NCBI RefSeq assembly: GCF_036231905.1
Contig: NZ_JAZARE010000007.1
Location: 294,225-358,224, forward strand
Source: CAMLIZ01 sp036231905
GTDB taxonomy: Bacteria; Pseudomonadota; Gammaproteobacteria; Burkholderiales; Burkholderiaceae_C
Reading direction: 5' to 3'
Length of the DNA: 64,000 nucleotides
Shown: positions 8,136-16,456 of the stretch, piece after piece
Layout of the letters: every line of letters begins with the position of its first letter
Position numbering within the stretch: the first letter of the stretch is position 1
Notes under the pieces: generated by a model
Database searches by the model: none
The model's input: only the letters and a program-made list of their open reading frames with translations
Told to the model about the DNA's origin: nothing
Program-made: the position numbers and the translations under genes

Positions 8136-8298
8136 TGTAGGAGTGGGTCTCCCGGCGTGCCGACGGAAGGGGCAGGTGAAACCGCCCCACGCAACATATC
8201 TTTACCGCCGGACGAACGTCCCGTGTGTGCGCGCATCGCCCGGCCTGCGTTGAGCACGGGCGTGATGTTGTGCGCACAACAACCCCAAGGAGAACCGC

Positions 8299-8637
8299 AT
8301 GAGCAAATCCCTCGTCGCCGCCCTCGCCCTGTCATTGGTGTCGCTGGGCAGCATGGCGCAAACCGCACCCGCTGCTGCCGCGTCCACGCCGCACATCGAC
8401 AAGCGCCAGGCGGCACAGCAAAAGCGCATCGAGAAGGGGCAGGCATCCGGTGCCATCACCGAGAAGGAAGCGGCCCACCTGCAAAAGCGCGAGGAGCACG
8501 TCAGCAACGTCGAAGACAAGGCCAAGGCCGACGGCACCGTCACCTCGCAGGAGCGCAAGCGCATCCGCCACGCCGAGCGCCGCACCAGCCGCCACATCGG
8601 CGCCCAGGCGCACGACAAGCAGGCCAGTGGTCAGTAA
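8299..8637 (+). CDS. small exported basic protein, unknown
   Basis: A 112-residue protein with a clear signal peptide (MSKSLVAALALSLVSLGSMAQT, cleavage after MAQ or nearby). The mature part is highly charged and helical, with two similar halves: KRIEKGQASGAITEKEAAHL and KAKADGTVTSQERKRIRHAE. The AKADGTVTSQER segment resembles short repeats in uncharacterised periplasmic proteins of Burkholderiales. It has a good SD (AAGGAG at 8289-8294). Monocistronic, divergent from tldD. No function assigned. Confidence 0.8.
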   Translation: MSKSLVAALALSLVSLGSMAQTAPAAAASTPHIDKRQAAQQKRIEKGQASGAITEKEAAHLQKREEHVSNVEDKAKADGTVTSQERKRIRHAERRTSRHIGAQAHDKQASGQ

Positions 8638-8645
8638 AGCGAGCG

Positions 8646-9569
8646 CTAACTGTCGGCAGACGACTGGCGCAGCGCCAAAGCCCGCTGATAGAGCGCGTTG
8701 CGCGGCGCGCCGGTCAGCCCGGCCGCCAGGCTGACCGCCTGCTTCAGCGGCAGCTCGCCAAGCAGCACGGCGAGCGCCCGTTCCGCTTCGGGCGGCAGGG
8801 CGTCGTCGGCCGCCCTGGCCGCAACGGGCGGCGCATGCAGCACCAGCACGAACTCGCCGCGCGACCGGTTGGCGTCGGCGCCCAGCCACGCCGGCGCGCC
8901 GCCCGCTTGCATGGTGGCGATCTCCTCGAACTGTTTGGTAATCTCCCGACAGACAGTGAGCGCACGCTCCGGCATGTTCGCAGCCAGTTCCCGCAGCAGC
9001 GCCTCGATGCGATGAGGCGCTTCGAAGAGCACCGTGCTGCCCGGCTCGGCCACCAGCGCCTGCAGCGCCGCCTGGCGTTCGGCACCCTTGGGCGGCAGGA
9101 AGCCGACAAAACGGAAGCTGGCGGCGGCCACGTCGCCCGCGGCGCTGAGGGCGGTCACCACGCTGCTCGCACCAGGCAAGGGCACCACGCGGTGGCCGGC
9201 CGCACGCACCGTCTGCACCAGGCGGGCGCCCGGATCGCTGATCGCCGGCGTGCCGGCGTCGCTGGCATAGGCCACCCGCTCGCCGCGCGCCAGTCGCGCC
9301 AGCACCTGGGGCGCGGCCTCGGCCTCATTGTGTTCGTGCACCGCCAGCAGCGGCTTGTCCAGGCCCAGGTGGCGCAGCAGCCCGGCGGTGACCCGCGTGT
9401 CCTCGCAGGCCACCGCATCCACCAGCGCCAGGGTGTGGATGGCGCGCAGGCTCAGGTCGGCCAGGTTGCCGATCGGCGTGGCGACCAGGTAGAGCGCCGC
9501 TGTCGGATACTGCTGGCCGCCAGCCGCCGCCTGGGCGGCCTGCAACAGCAACGGGGTGGGAATGTTCAA
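8646..9569 (-). CDS. rsmI: 16S rRNA (cytidine1402-2'-O)-methyltransferase RsmI
   Basis: A SAM-dependent methyltransferase that modifies C1402 of 16S rRNA. Motifs: LYLVATPIGNLADLSLRA, CEDTRVTAGLL, YASDAGTPAISDPG and PLPGASSVVTALSAAG, the tetrapyrrole-methylase fold. The open frame starts at a TTG (9569) and overlaps the divergent yraN start. Compared with E. coli RsmI, about 13 residues normally precede LYLV, so a downstream TTG or other start near 9550 is also possible; the exact start is uncertain. The rsmI-yraN-diaA-dolP block matches the E. coli yraL-N-O-P region, here with rsmI divergent and lpoA missing. Confidence 0.93.
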   Translation of the reverse strand: MNIPTPLLLQAAQAAAGGQQYPTAALYLVATPIGNLADLSLRAIHTLALVDAVACEDTRVTAGLLRHLGLDKPLLAVHEHNEAEAAPQVLARLARGERVAYASDAGTPAISDPGARLVQTVRAAGHRVVPLPGASSVVTALSAAGDVAAASFRFVGFLPPKGAERQAALQALVAEPGSTVLFEAPHRIEALLRELAANMPERALTVCREITKQFEEIATMQAGGAPAWLGADANRSRGEFVLVLHAPPVAARAADDALPPEAERALAVLLGELPLKQAVSLAAGLTGAPRNALYQRALALRQSSADS

Positions 9570-9954
9570 GGTGGGCCTGCGCGATCAGAGCACCAAGGGG
9601 CGGGGCGACGAGGCCGAGGAACTGGCCTTGCGGCACCTGCTGCGCCAGGGCCTGGCGCTGGTGCGGCGCAATTATCGGGTGGCCCGCGGCCCGCATGCGC
9701 GCGGCGGTGAAGTGGATCTCATCATGAAGGCCGCCGACGGCACGCTGGTGTTCGTGGAAGTGCGTGCGCGCCGTGGCGATTCGCATGGCGGCGCGGCGGC
9801 CAGCGTCACCGGCCTGAAGCAACGGCGCATCGTCTACGCGGCGCAGCACTTCCTGCAGCGCCTGGCCAACATGCCACCCTGCCGTTTCGACGTGGTGGCG
9901 ATCGACGGCGACACGGTGCAGTGGCTGCAGGCCGCCTTCGATGCACCCGCCTGA
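9562..9954 (+). CDS. yraN: UPF0102/YraN family nuclease-fold protein
   Basis: A 130-residue member of UPF0102 with the restriction-endonuclease-like fold. Seen: GDEAEELALRHL, the acidic core GGEVDLI with FVEVRAR (D...E-x-R), and the C-terminal CRFDVVAI segment. ATG at 9562 is preferred over the GTG at 9556. Its 5' end overlaps the divergent rsmI frame, so the two promoters must lie inside each other's coding regions or the true starts are internal. Biochemical role of the family is not settled; linkage to diaA and dolP is conserved from E. coli. Confidence 0.93.
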   Translation: MFKVGLRDQSTKGRGDEAEELALRHLLRQGLALVRRNYRVARGPHARGGEVDLIMKAADGTLVFVEVRARRGDSHGGAAASVTGLKQRRIVYAAQHFLQRLANMPPCRFDVVAIDGDTVQWLQAAFDAPA

Positions 9955-10005
9955 GCCGGCTGCGCGCGCCGTTCGTGCAGAACTGCGCAGTTATCATCGG
10001 CTCCC

Positions 10006-10602
10006 ATGCTCGAACAGCGCATACAGCAGCAGTTTTTCGACAGCGCCGATCTCAAATACCAGGCCGCCGAGGCGCTGACCCGCCCGATCGCGGATGCGGC
10101 TCAGGCGGTGCTGGGCTGCATCACGGCCGGTGGCAAGCTGCTGTTGTGCGGCACCGGCGCTTCCGCTGCCCAAGCCCAGCATGTCGCGGCGCAGTTCATG
10201 GGCCGCTTCGAGCGTGAGCGTCCCGGCCTGGCGGCGCTGGCGCTCAGCGCCGACAGCGCGGTGCTCACCAGCGTGGCCGACGAGGGCGACTACGCCCAGA
10301 TCTTTGCCAAGCAGGTGCGTGCGCTCGGCAACCCGGGCGACCTGCTGCTGGTGCTCAGCCACCAGGGCGGCTCGCCCACGCTGCTCACCGCGGTGGACGC
10401 GGCACACGAACAGGACATGACGGTGATTGCATTCACCGGCAACGGCGGCGGGCTGCTGGGCGCACGCCTGGCCGAGACCGACGTGCACATCTGCGTGCCG
10501 CACGAGCGGGCGGTGCGCATCCAGGAGGTCCACAGCCTGGCGCTGCACTGCATCTGCGATGCCGTGGACCTGCAATTGTTGGGTGAACAGGACAACGCAT
10601 GA
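10006..10602 (+). CDS. diaA: SIS-domain protein DiaA (DnaA initiator-associating) / GmhA-like
   Basis: A 198-residue SIS (sugar isomerase) fold protein: KLLLCGTGASAAQAQHVAAQFMGRFERERPGL, VLSHQGGSPTLLTAV and VHSLALHCICDAVD. It is homologous to phosphoheptose isomerase GmhA, but context between yraN and the BON lipoprotein gene identifies it as the DiaA position, where the protein binds DnaA and times replication initiation in E. coli. The canonical second SIS motif (S-x-S-G-x-S) is altered to LSHQGGSP. The gene overlaps dolP by ATGA (10599-10602), so translation is probably coupled. Confidence 0.9.
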   Translation: MLEQRIQQQFFDSADLKYQAAEALTRPIADAAQAVLGCITAGGKLLLCGTGASAAQAQHVAAQFMGRFERERPGLAALALSADSAVLTSVADEGDYAQIFAKQVRALGNPGDLLLVLSHQGGSPTLLTAVDAAHEQDMTVIAFTGNGGGLLGARLAETDVHICVPHERAVRIQEVHSLALHCICDAVDLQLLGEQDNA

Positions 10603-11240
10603 CCATGAAGAACTCTCTGCGCAGCGCCATCGTGCTGGGCGCCACCGCCTCCACCCTGCTGCTGTCAGCGTGTGCGCCGCTGCTGCTGGGCGGCGCGGCC
10701 GTGGGCGGCGCCCTGGTGGCCACCGACCGCCGCACCTCCGGCACGCAGGTGGAAGACCAGGCCATCGAGCTCAAGGCCGGACAGCGAGTGGGCAACCTGC
10801 TGGGCGACAAGGGCCATGTCAACATCACCAGCTACAGCCGCCAGGTGCTGATCACCGGCGAGGTGCCCACCGAGGCCGACCGTGCAGCGGTGGAGAAGGT
10901 GGTGCAGGGCATCGAGAACGTGCGTTCCACCGTCAACGAGCTCGCGATCGCCGGCAACGCCTCGCTCACCTCGCGCTCCAACGACGCCATCCTCACCAGC
11001 AAGGTGAAGGCGACCTACGTGGATGCGAAGGATCTTCAGACACACGCGATCAAGGTGGTCACCGAGCGCGGCGTGGTGTACCTGATGGGCCGTGTCACCG
11101 AGCGCGAGGCGGCTCGAGCTGCCGACCTGGCGGCCGGCATCAGCGGCGTGCAGAAGGTGGTGCGGGTGTTCGAGGTGGTGAGCGAGGCGGAGCTCGCCAC
11201 CGGCGCGACGGCCCCGGCCTCCGCCCCCAAGCAGCCTTAG
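10599..11240 (+). CDS. dolP: BON-domain outer-membrane lipoprotein DolP/YraP
   Basis: A 213-residue lipoprotein: signal peptide ending in lipobox LLSAC (Cys25) and a glycine-rich LLLGGAAVGGALVATDRR stretch. Two BON domains follow (about residues 48-117 and 124-192), each with the hydrophobic strand / G-V pattern (VLITGEVPTEADR, VVYLMGRVTEREA). E. coli DolP is periplasmic, binds anionic phospholipid and supports outer-membrane integrity. Translationally coupled to diaA. The proline/alanine tail is dispensable in the family. Terminates against the convergent oxidoreductase. Confidence 0.93.
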   Translation: MTMKNSLRSAIVLGATASTLLLSACAPLLLGGAAVGGALVATDRRTSGTQVEDQAIELKAGQRVGNLLGDKGHVNITSYSRQVLITGEVPTEADRAAVEKVVQGIENVRSTVNELAIAGNASLTSRSNDAILTSKVKATYVDAKDLQTHAIKVVTERGVVYLMGRVTEREAARAADLAAGISGVQKVVRVFEVVSEAELATGATAPASAPKQP

Positions 11241-11286
11241 GAACCTATCCGCTGCAACGCAGCTTGCGTTGGCGGCGCACAGGTCC
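11240..11286. terminator. hairpin between convergent dolP and oxidoreductase
   Basis: The 54-bp gap holds an inverted repeat CAACGC AGCTT GCGTTG (11255-11271) nested in a longer imperfect dyad starting at GGACCT-like arms. No T-run. A shared 3' structure is plausible. Confidence 0.4.
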
Positions 11287-11294
11287 TACCAAGT

Positions 11295-12182
11295 TCAACT
11301 CAGGCGGCGGATCAGGCTGGACGTGTCCCAGCGGTTGCCACCCATCGCCTGCACCTCGGCATAGAACTGGTCGACCAGCGCCGTCACCGGCAGCCGGGCG
11401 CCGTTGCGGCGCGCCTCGTCGAGCAGCAGGCCGAGGTCCTTGCGCATCCAGTCGACCGCGAAGCCGAACTCGAACTGGCCGTCGACCATGGTCTTGCCGC
11501 GGTTGTCCATCTGCCAGCTCTGCGCCGCGCCCTTGCCGATCACGTCCAGCACCAGCTTCATGTCCAGGCCGGCCTTCTGGCCGAAGGCAATGGCCTCGGA
11601 CAGGCCCTGCACCAGGCCGGCGATGCAGATCTGGTTCACCATCTTGGCGAGTTGGCCGGCCCCGCCCTCGCCCACCCGGGTGACCGCGCGCGCATAGGCC
11701 ATTGCCACCGGCTTCATCGCTTCGAAAGGCTGTTCGTCGCCGCCGCACATCACGGTGAGCGCACCGTTGACCGCACCGGCCTGACCACCGGACACCGGCG
11801 CATCGATGAAGTGCAGCCCGCGCTCGCGCGCCGCGGCGTTGAGCTCGCGCGCCACTTCGGCGGACGTGGTGGTGTGGTCCACGAAGATGGCGCCGGCCGG
11901 CATGCCGGCAAACGCGCCTGCATCACCCAGCGTCACCGCGCGCAGGTCGTCGTCATTGCCCACGCATGCGAACACGATGTCCGCGCCTTCCGCCGCCTCG
12001 CGCGGCGCCGGAGCGTGTCCGCATCCGAACTCCGCGCACCAGGCCTGCGCCTTGGCCGCGGTGCGGTTGTAGACCGCCACCTGGTGCCCCGCACGAGCCA
12101 GGTGCCCCGCCATGGGATAGCCCATCACGCCCAGGCCAAGGAAAGCCACCTTCCGCGGCACCGTCGGTTCGTAGGTCTTCAT
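11295..12182 (-). CDS. NAD(P)-dependent beta-hydroxyacid dehydrogenase (HIBADH/GarR family)
   Basis: A 295-residue 3-hydroxyisobutyrate dehydrogenase / tartronate-semialdehyde reductase family enzyme. The Rossmann motif GLGVMGYPMAGHLARAG lies near the N-terminus, the substrate motif DAPVSGGQAGAVNGALTVM is central, and the catalytic Lys is in GGAGQLAKMVNQI. The start at 12182 gives the usual 10-15 residues before the Rossmann strand; an open frame to 12251 adds an unlikely leader. The residue set does not separate GarR/GlxR from 3-hydroxyisobutyrate dehydrogenase, and no glyoxylate or valine catabolic genes flank it. Confidence 0.9.
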   Translation of the reverse strand: MKTYEPTVPRKVAFLGLGVMGYPMAGHLARAGHQVAVYNRTAAKAQAWCAEFGCGHAPAPREAAEGADIVFACVGNDDDLRAVTLGDAGAFAGMPAGAIFVDHTTTSAEVARELNAAARERGLHFIDAPVSGGQAGAVNGALTVMCGGDEQPFEAMKPVAMAYARAVTRVGEGGAGQLAKMVNQICIAGLVQGLSEAIAFGQKAGLDMKLVLDVIGKGAAQSWQMDNRGKTMVDGQFEFGFAVDWMRKDLGLLLDEARRNGARLPVTALVDQFYAEVQAMGGNRWDTSSLIRRLS

Positions 12183-12280
12183 TTGCACTCCACGCAAAAC
12201 AGGTTCGGCAGAGTGTAGGCCGCGATGAAAGCAAGCGCCCCCGTTCAGCAACCTTGCAGGGCACGCATGTTTGTCCCCCG

Positions 12281-12395
12281 GGGACAGGCCGCAACGCGGC
12301 CAGGGGAGCGACGGTGGAAAACGAGCGAGCCCGGGACGGGTTGCCCGGCCCGGGCTCGAACCCCCATGGGGGGTGGCCGCCAGGCGGCCGGGGGT
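12281..12395 (-). repeat. 3'-palindromic repeat, copy A (after pilU)
   Basis: A 115-bp element that ends exactly at the pilU stop codon. It contains GGCCGC-AACG-GCGGCC-like, CCCGGG...CCCGGG, CCCCCATGGGGGG and GGCCGCCAGGCGGCC palindromes. It is about 80 % identical by eye to the element at 41094-41209, which also ends exactly at a minus-strand stop codon, and shares its core with 13596-13679. The TCGAACCCCC stretch mimics a tRNA T-arm but there is no tRNA. Likely a REP-type dispersed element acting as a 3' end structure. Confidence 0.75.
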
Positions 12396-13532
12396 TCACA
12401 CAATAGTGAGATGCTCGGTACCGGCGGCGAGGTCCGAGTTGCGGGCGCGCTGGCTGTTGAGCTTGATCTGCAGGCGCAGGTCGTTCACCGAGTCGGCGTT
12501 GCGCAGGGCATCCTCGTAGCTGACCATGCGGTTCTCGTACAGCTCGAACAGCGCCTGGTCGAAGGTCTGCATGCCGAGCTCGCGCGAGCGTTTCATCAGC
12601 TCCTTGATCTCGCCCACCTCGCCCTTGAAGATCATGTCGGAGATCAGCGGCGTGTTGAGCAGGATCTCCACCGCGGCCACCCGGCCCTTGCCTTCCTCGC
12701 GGGGCAGCAGGCGCTGCGACACCAGCGACTTCAGGTTCAGGCTCAGGTCCATCAGCAGCTGCGCGCGTCGCTCTTCGGGGAAGAAGTTGATGATGCGGTC
12801 CAGCGCCTGGTTGGCCGAGTTGGCGTGCAAGGTGGCCATGCAGAGGTGGCCGGTCTCGGCAAAGGCCACCGCATGTTCCATGGTCTCGCGGTCGCGGATC
12901 TCGCCCATCAGGATGACGTCGGGTGCCTGGCGCAGCGTGTTCTTCAGCGCCTGCTCCCAGCCATCGGTGTCGATGCCCACCTCGCGCTGGGTGACGATGC
13001 AGTTCTTGTGCGGATGCACGAACTCCACCGGGTCCTCGATCGTGATGATGTGGCCGTAGGAGTTCTCGTTGCGGTAGTCCACCATCGCGGCCAGCGAGGT
13101 GCTCTTGCCCGAGCCGGTGGCGCCCACAAAGATGACCAGCCCGCGCTTGGTCATCGCCACGTCCTTCAGCACGCGCGGCAGGTTCAGGCTGTCGATGGTG
13201 GGCAGCGTCTGCGGAATCGTCCGCATCACCAGGCCCACGTTGCCCTGCTGCATGAAGGCGTTGACGCGGAAGCGCCCGATGCCTTGCGGCGACACCGCGA
13301 AGTTGCACTCCTTGGTGCGCTCGAATTCGGCCGCCTGCTTGTCGTTCATCACCGAGCGCGCGAGCGCCAGCGTGTGCTGCCCGGTCAGCGGCTGCGGCGA
13401 GACCTTGGTAACCTTGCCGTCCACCTTGATCGCGGGCGGGAATTCGGCCGTGAGGAAGAGGTCGGAGCCGTTGCGCGACACCATCAGGCGCAGCAGGTCG
13501 TTGATGAATTTCGAGGCCTGGTCGCGTTCCAT
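12396..13532 (-). CDS. pilU: type IV pilus retraction ATPase PilU
   Basis: A 378-residue hexameric PilT/PilU-type ATPase that assists retraction of type IV pili at the inner membrane. Walker A is FVGATGSGKSTSLAAM, the Asp box DPVEFVHPHKNCIVTQREVG, Walker B PDVILMGEIRD, and the His box ETGHLCMATLHANSA. The N-terminal PAS-like domain (FLTAEFPPAIKVDGKV) follows a short EXDQASKFINDLL helix. The unusually full C-terminal tail after LFELYENRMVSYEDALRNADS is typical of PilU. Its 3' end abuts repeat A; pilT lies 147 bp upstream with repeat C in between. Confidence 0.96.
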   Translation of the reverse strand: MERDQASKFINDLLRLMVSRNGSDLFLTAEFPPAIKVDGKVTKVSPQPLTGQHTLALARSVMNDKQAAEFERTKECNFAVSPQGIGRFRVNAFMQQGNVGLVMRTIPQTLPTIDSLNLPRVLKDVAMTKRGLVIFVGATGSGKSTSLAAMVDYRNENSYGHIITIEDPVEFVHPHKNCIVTQREVGIDTDGWEQALKNTLRQAPDVILMGEIRDRETMEHAVAFAETGHLCMATLHANSANQALDRIINFFPEERRAQLLMDLSLNLKSLVSQRLLPREEGKGRVAAVEILLNTPLISDMIFKGEVGEIKELMKRSRELGMQTFDQALFELYENRMVSYEDALRNADSVNDLRLQIKLNSQRARNSDLAAGTEHLTIV

Positions 13533-13595
13533 TCAGCGACTCCTTCCAATGGAGTGAGCGCGGCAAGGATGGCATGCCGCGGTGAAAGCCAAGCG

Positions 13596-13679
13596 GGACA
13601 CCGCGGATCCGGCTTCGCCGGGCCGCTGGTGTCGCCCCCTGAGGGGGCGGCCGTCAGGCCGTAGGGGGGGAGCCATGGT
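13596..13679 (-). repeat. 3'-palindromic repeat, copy C (after pilT)
   Basis: An 84-bp element ending exactly at the pilT stop codon: GGACACCGCGG, GATCCGGCTTCGCCGGGCC hairpin, CGCCCCCTGAGGGGGCG palindrome, then GGCCGTCAGGCCG and a G-run. The CCCCC-loop-GGGGG plus GGCCG-CAG-GGCC core is shared with copies A and B and has the same orientation relative to the gene. Confidence 0.7.
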
Positions 13680-14723
13680 CTAGCCGGGGAAGTTCTCGGG
13701 GAACTTCGCCTTGCCGCGCGCTTCCGCGGGGGAAATGACGTTGCGGCGCACCAGGTCCGCCAGGTTCTGGTCCAGCGTCTGCATGCCCAGGTTCTGGCCC
13801 GTCTGGATGGACGAGTACATCTGCGCGATCTTGTTCTCGCGGATCAGGTTCTTGATGGCCGAGGTGCCCAGCATGATCTCGTGCGCGGCCACGCGGCCGG
13901 AGCCGTCCTTCAGCTTGCACAGCGTCTGCGAGATCACCGCGATCAGCGACTCCGACAGCATGGAGCGCACCATCTCCTTCTCGGCCGCGGGGAACACGTC
14001 GACGATGCGGTCCACCGTCTTGGCGGCGCTGGACGTGTGCAGGGTGCCGAACACCATGTGGCCGGTTTCGGCCGCGGTGAGCGCGAGGCGGATGGTTTCC
14101 AGGTCGCGCAGCTCGCCCACGAGGATGGCGTCCGGGTCCTCGCGCAAGGCCGAGCGCAACGCGTTGTTGAAGCCCAGCGTGTGCGGGCCCACCTCGCGCT
14201 GGTTGACCAGGCACTTCTTGGATTCATGCACGAACTCGATCGGGTCTTCCACCGTCAGCACGTGGCCGTACTCGTTTTCGTTCAGGTGGTTCACCATCGC
14301 GGCCAAGGTGGTGCTCTTGCCCGAACCCGTGGGGCCGGTCACCAGCACCAGGCCGCGTGGCTTGAGCGCCAGCTCGGCAAACACCTTGGGCGTGTTCAGC
14401 TGCTCCAGCGTGAGGATCTTGCTCGGGATGGTGCGGAACACGGCGCCCGCGCCGCGGTTCTGGTTGAACGCGTTGACGCGAAAGCGCGCCAGGCCCTGGA
14501 TCTCGAAGGAGAAGTCGCACTCCAGCGTGTCTTCGTAGATCTTGCGCTGCTGGTCGTTCATGATGTCGTAGACCATGTCGTGCACTTGCTTGTGCTCGAG
14601 GGCTTCGACATTGATGCGGCGCACGTCCCCGTGCACCCGGATCATCGGTGGCAGGCCTGCAGACAAGTGCAGGTCCGAGGCCTTGTTCTTGACGGAAAAG
14701 GCCAGCAGTTGGGTGATGTCCAT
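13680..14723 (-). CDS. pilT: type IV pilus retraction ATPase PilT
   Basis: A 347-residue PilT, the motor that depolymerises pilin and drives twitching motility and DNA uptake. Seen: N-terminal LLAFSVKNKASDLHLSAGLPP, Walker A TGPTGSGKSTTLAAM, Asp box VEDPIEFVHESKKCLVNQREVG, Walker B ILVGELRDLETI, His box AAETGHMVFGTLHT, and the C-terminal AIRNLIRE-like motif AIKNLIRENK. Length matches the family. The start ATG is 27 bp from the divergent yggS, the usual arrangement in proteobacteria. pilU lies downstream on the same strand. Confidence 0.98.
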   Translation of the reverse strand: MDITQLLAFSVKNKASDLHLSAGLPPMIRVHGDVRRINVEALEHKQVHDMVYDIMNDQQRKIYEDTLECDFSFEIQGLARFRVNAFNQNRGAGAVFRTIPSKILTLEQLNTPKVFAELALKPRGLVLVTGPTGSGKSTTLAAMVNHLNENEYGHVLTVEDPIEFVHESKKCLVNQREVGPHTLGFNNALRSALREDPDAILVGELRDLETIRLALTAAETGHMVFGTLHTSSAAKTVDRIVDVFPAAEKEMVRSMLSESLIAVISQTLCKLKDGSGRVAAHEIMLGTSAIKNLIRENKIAQMYSSIQTGQNLGMQTLDQNLADLVRRNVISPAEARGKAKFPENFPG

Positions 14724-14749
14724 TGGGGGAGATTTAAGCTCGAAGGATT

Positions 14750-15463
14750 ATGGCGAGCATCTTGCAGAACTTACAACAAGTGCAGCAGCGCATTGCCAAT
14801 GCATGCGCCGTGGTGCAGCGGCCCGTGCAAACGGTCACGCTGCTGGCTGTAAGCAAAACTTTCGATGCCGACGCGGTGCGCGAGGCCTTTGCCGCGGGCC
14901 AGCGCCGCTTCGGCGAAAACTACGTGCAGGAAGCACTCGAGAAGATAAGCGCGCTGGCTGACCTGCGATCGCAACTGGAGTGGCATTTGATCGGGCCACT
15001 TCAGAGCAACAAGACCCGCGTGGTGGCCGAAGCCTTCGACTGGGTGCACTCGGTGGACCGGCTGAAGGTGGCGCAGCGCCTGTCGGACCAGCGCCCCGCG
15101 CACCTGCCGCCGCTGCAGCTGTGCCTGCAGGTCAACATCAGCGGCGAGGCCAGCAAGAGCGGCCTCGCACCGGCCGAGGTGGCCGAGGTGGCGCATGCGG
15201 TGGCGGCCTTGCCGCGAGTTCAGCTGCGTGGGCTGATGGCCATTCCGGAGCCGACCGCCGACTTCGACGCGCAGCGTGCGCCGCACCGCGCCTTGTGCGA
15301 GCTGCTCGCCCGCCTGCAGCGTGATGGCCTGGCGCTGGACACCTTGTCGATGGGCATGAGCGCGGACCTCGAAGCGGCCGTCGCGGAAGGCGCCACCCTC
15401 GTGCGCGTGGGCACGGCGATCTTCGGCGGCCGGCCTCCCGCCGCGGCCTTCAACGCGCCTTGA
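14750..15463 (+). CDS. yggS: YggS family pyridoxal-phosphate homeostasis protein
   Basis: A 237-residue PLP-binding protein (PLPBP/ALR-N fold) that buffers free pyridoxal phosphate. The PLP lysine is in LLAVSKTF (Lys36), followed by FGENYVQEALEK, WHLIGPLQSNK (the family motif), VNISGEASKSG and SMGMSADLEAAVAEGATLVRVGTAIFG. Divergent from pilT with a 26-bp gap, so their promoters overlap. The 3' end overlaps the convergent EamA transporter gene by 14 bp. Confidence 0.97.
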   Translation: MASILQNLQQVQQRIANACAVVQRPVQTVTLLAVSKTFDADAVREAFAAGQRRFGENYVQEALEKISALADLRSQLEWHLIGPLQSNKTRVVAEAFDWVHSVDRLKVAQRLSDQRPAHLPPLQLCLQVNISGEASKSGLAPAEVAEVAHAVAALPRVQLRGLMAIPEPTADFDAQRAPHRALCELLARLQRDGLALDTLSMGMSADLEAAVAEGATLVRVGTAIFGGRPPAAAFNAP

Positions 15464-16355
15464 ACGCCAGGCGGCGTGGCAGCGGGCCGCGCCAGAACAC
15501 CACCACATTGCCGGCCAGCACCAGGGCCAGGCCGAGCAGCGCCGCGGCTGTCCACTGATAACCCTCGACCCAGGCCGACACGTTGAGCGCAACCACCGGG
15601 AACAACACGGTGCAATAGGCCGCCTTGTCCGCGCCCAGCCGGCCCACCAGCGTGAGGTAGGTGGTGAAGCCGATCACCGAGCCGGGGATGGCAAGGTACA
15701 GCCAGGCGCCGATGTAGGTGAACGACGGATCGAAAGCCATCGGTTGTCCGCTCGCCAGTGCATACAGCGCAATCGCGCTGGCCCCGATGGTCATCGCCCA
15801 GGCATTGGTCTGCAACGGCGTCTGGCCCTGGCGCTGCATCGCGCCCGAGAGCAGGTTGCCGAGAGAGAAGCAGTAGGTGCCGGCCAGTGCCAGCCCCAGG
15901 CCCCACAAAGTGTCCGGCCGGCCCATGCTCTTGATCGCTTCGCTGCCGAACAGCAGCAGCAGACCGCCCAAGCCCAGGCAGCCGCCCAGCAGCACCTGGC
16001 GTGCGAGCGGCCGGCCGTGAAACAGGCGGCCATTGAGCGCGTTCCACAGCGGCGCGGTGGAAAAGCACACCGCCACCAGCCCGCTGGCAATCCAGCGGCT
16101 GGCGTGGAGGAAACACATGAAGTTCAGGCAGAACAGGCACAGGCCCTGGCACAGCAGCAGCGGCCACACGCTGCGTGGCGGCAGCCGCCATTGGCGGCGC
16201 CAGGCCAGCCAGAGCATCAGCACGGCGGCGGCGAGCCAGAACCGGTAGGCGATGGACCAGGGGATGGGCACGATGCCGATCTGCAGCTTCAGCGCGATCC
16301 AGGTGGTGCCCCAGATCAGCACGGTGGCCAGGTACAACAGGGCGGTGGAGCTCAT
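15450..16355 (-). CDS. EamA/DMT family transporter
   Basis: A 301-residue inner-membrane permease with ten predicted helices in two EamA repeats (LYLATVLIWGTTWIALK at the start; NAWAMTIGASAIALYALASG begins the second half). The start at 16355 (MSSTALLYLATV) is chosen because it puts the first helix at the N-terminus; a frame to 16406 adds a basic leader. DMT proteins of this type usually export amino acids or metabolites. The divergent AraC-type regulator 101 bp away is its likely controller. Confidence 0.9.
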   Translation of the reverse strand: MSSTALLYLATVLIWGTTWIALKLQIGIVPIPWSIAYRFWLAAAVLMLWLAWRRQWRLPPRSVWPLLLCQGLCLFCLNFMCFLHASRWIASGLVAVCFSTAPLWNALNGRLFHGRPLARQVLLGGCLGLGGLLLLFGSEAIKSMGRPDTLWGLGLALAGTYCFSLGNLLSGAMQRQGQTPLQTNAWAMTIGASAIALYALASGQPMAFDPSFTYIGAWLYLAIPGSVIGFTTYLTLVGRLGADKAAYCTVLFPVVALNVSAWVEGYQWTAAALLGLALVLAGNVVVFWRGPLPRRLAFKAR

Positions 16356-16456
16356 GCGTGCAGTCTGGCGCGCCACCCGGTGTGAACGTGGCAAGAAGCT
16401 GCGCATTTGCGAGTGCGCGGCGCACGCAGCCGACGGGGCGCGCGTAAGCTCCTGCC

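Noticed and set aside
6516..9710. 1064-codon open frame on the plus strand
   Set aside because: It is antisense to tldD and rsmI, with His/Arg/Ala-rich sequence typical of shadow frames in GC-rich DNA; the minus-strand genes have clear families.
10006..10602. Assignment as phosphoheptose isomerase GmhA
   Set aside because: The fold fits, but position between yraN and the BON lipoprotein gene, and the altered SIS serine motif, favour DiaA. GmhA activity is not excluded.
12340..12395. GGGCTCGAACCCCC resembles a tRNA T-arm
   Set aside because: No acceptor stem, D-arm or anticodon arm can be built around it, and the same context recurs in repeat B with GCTTCGAGCCCCC. It is part of the palindromic repeat.
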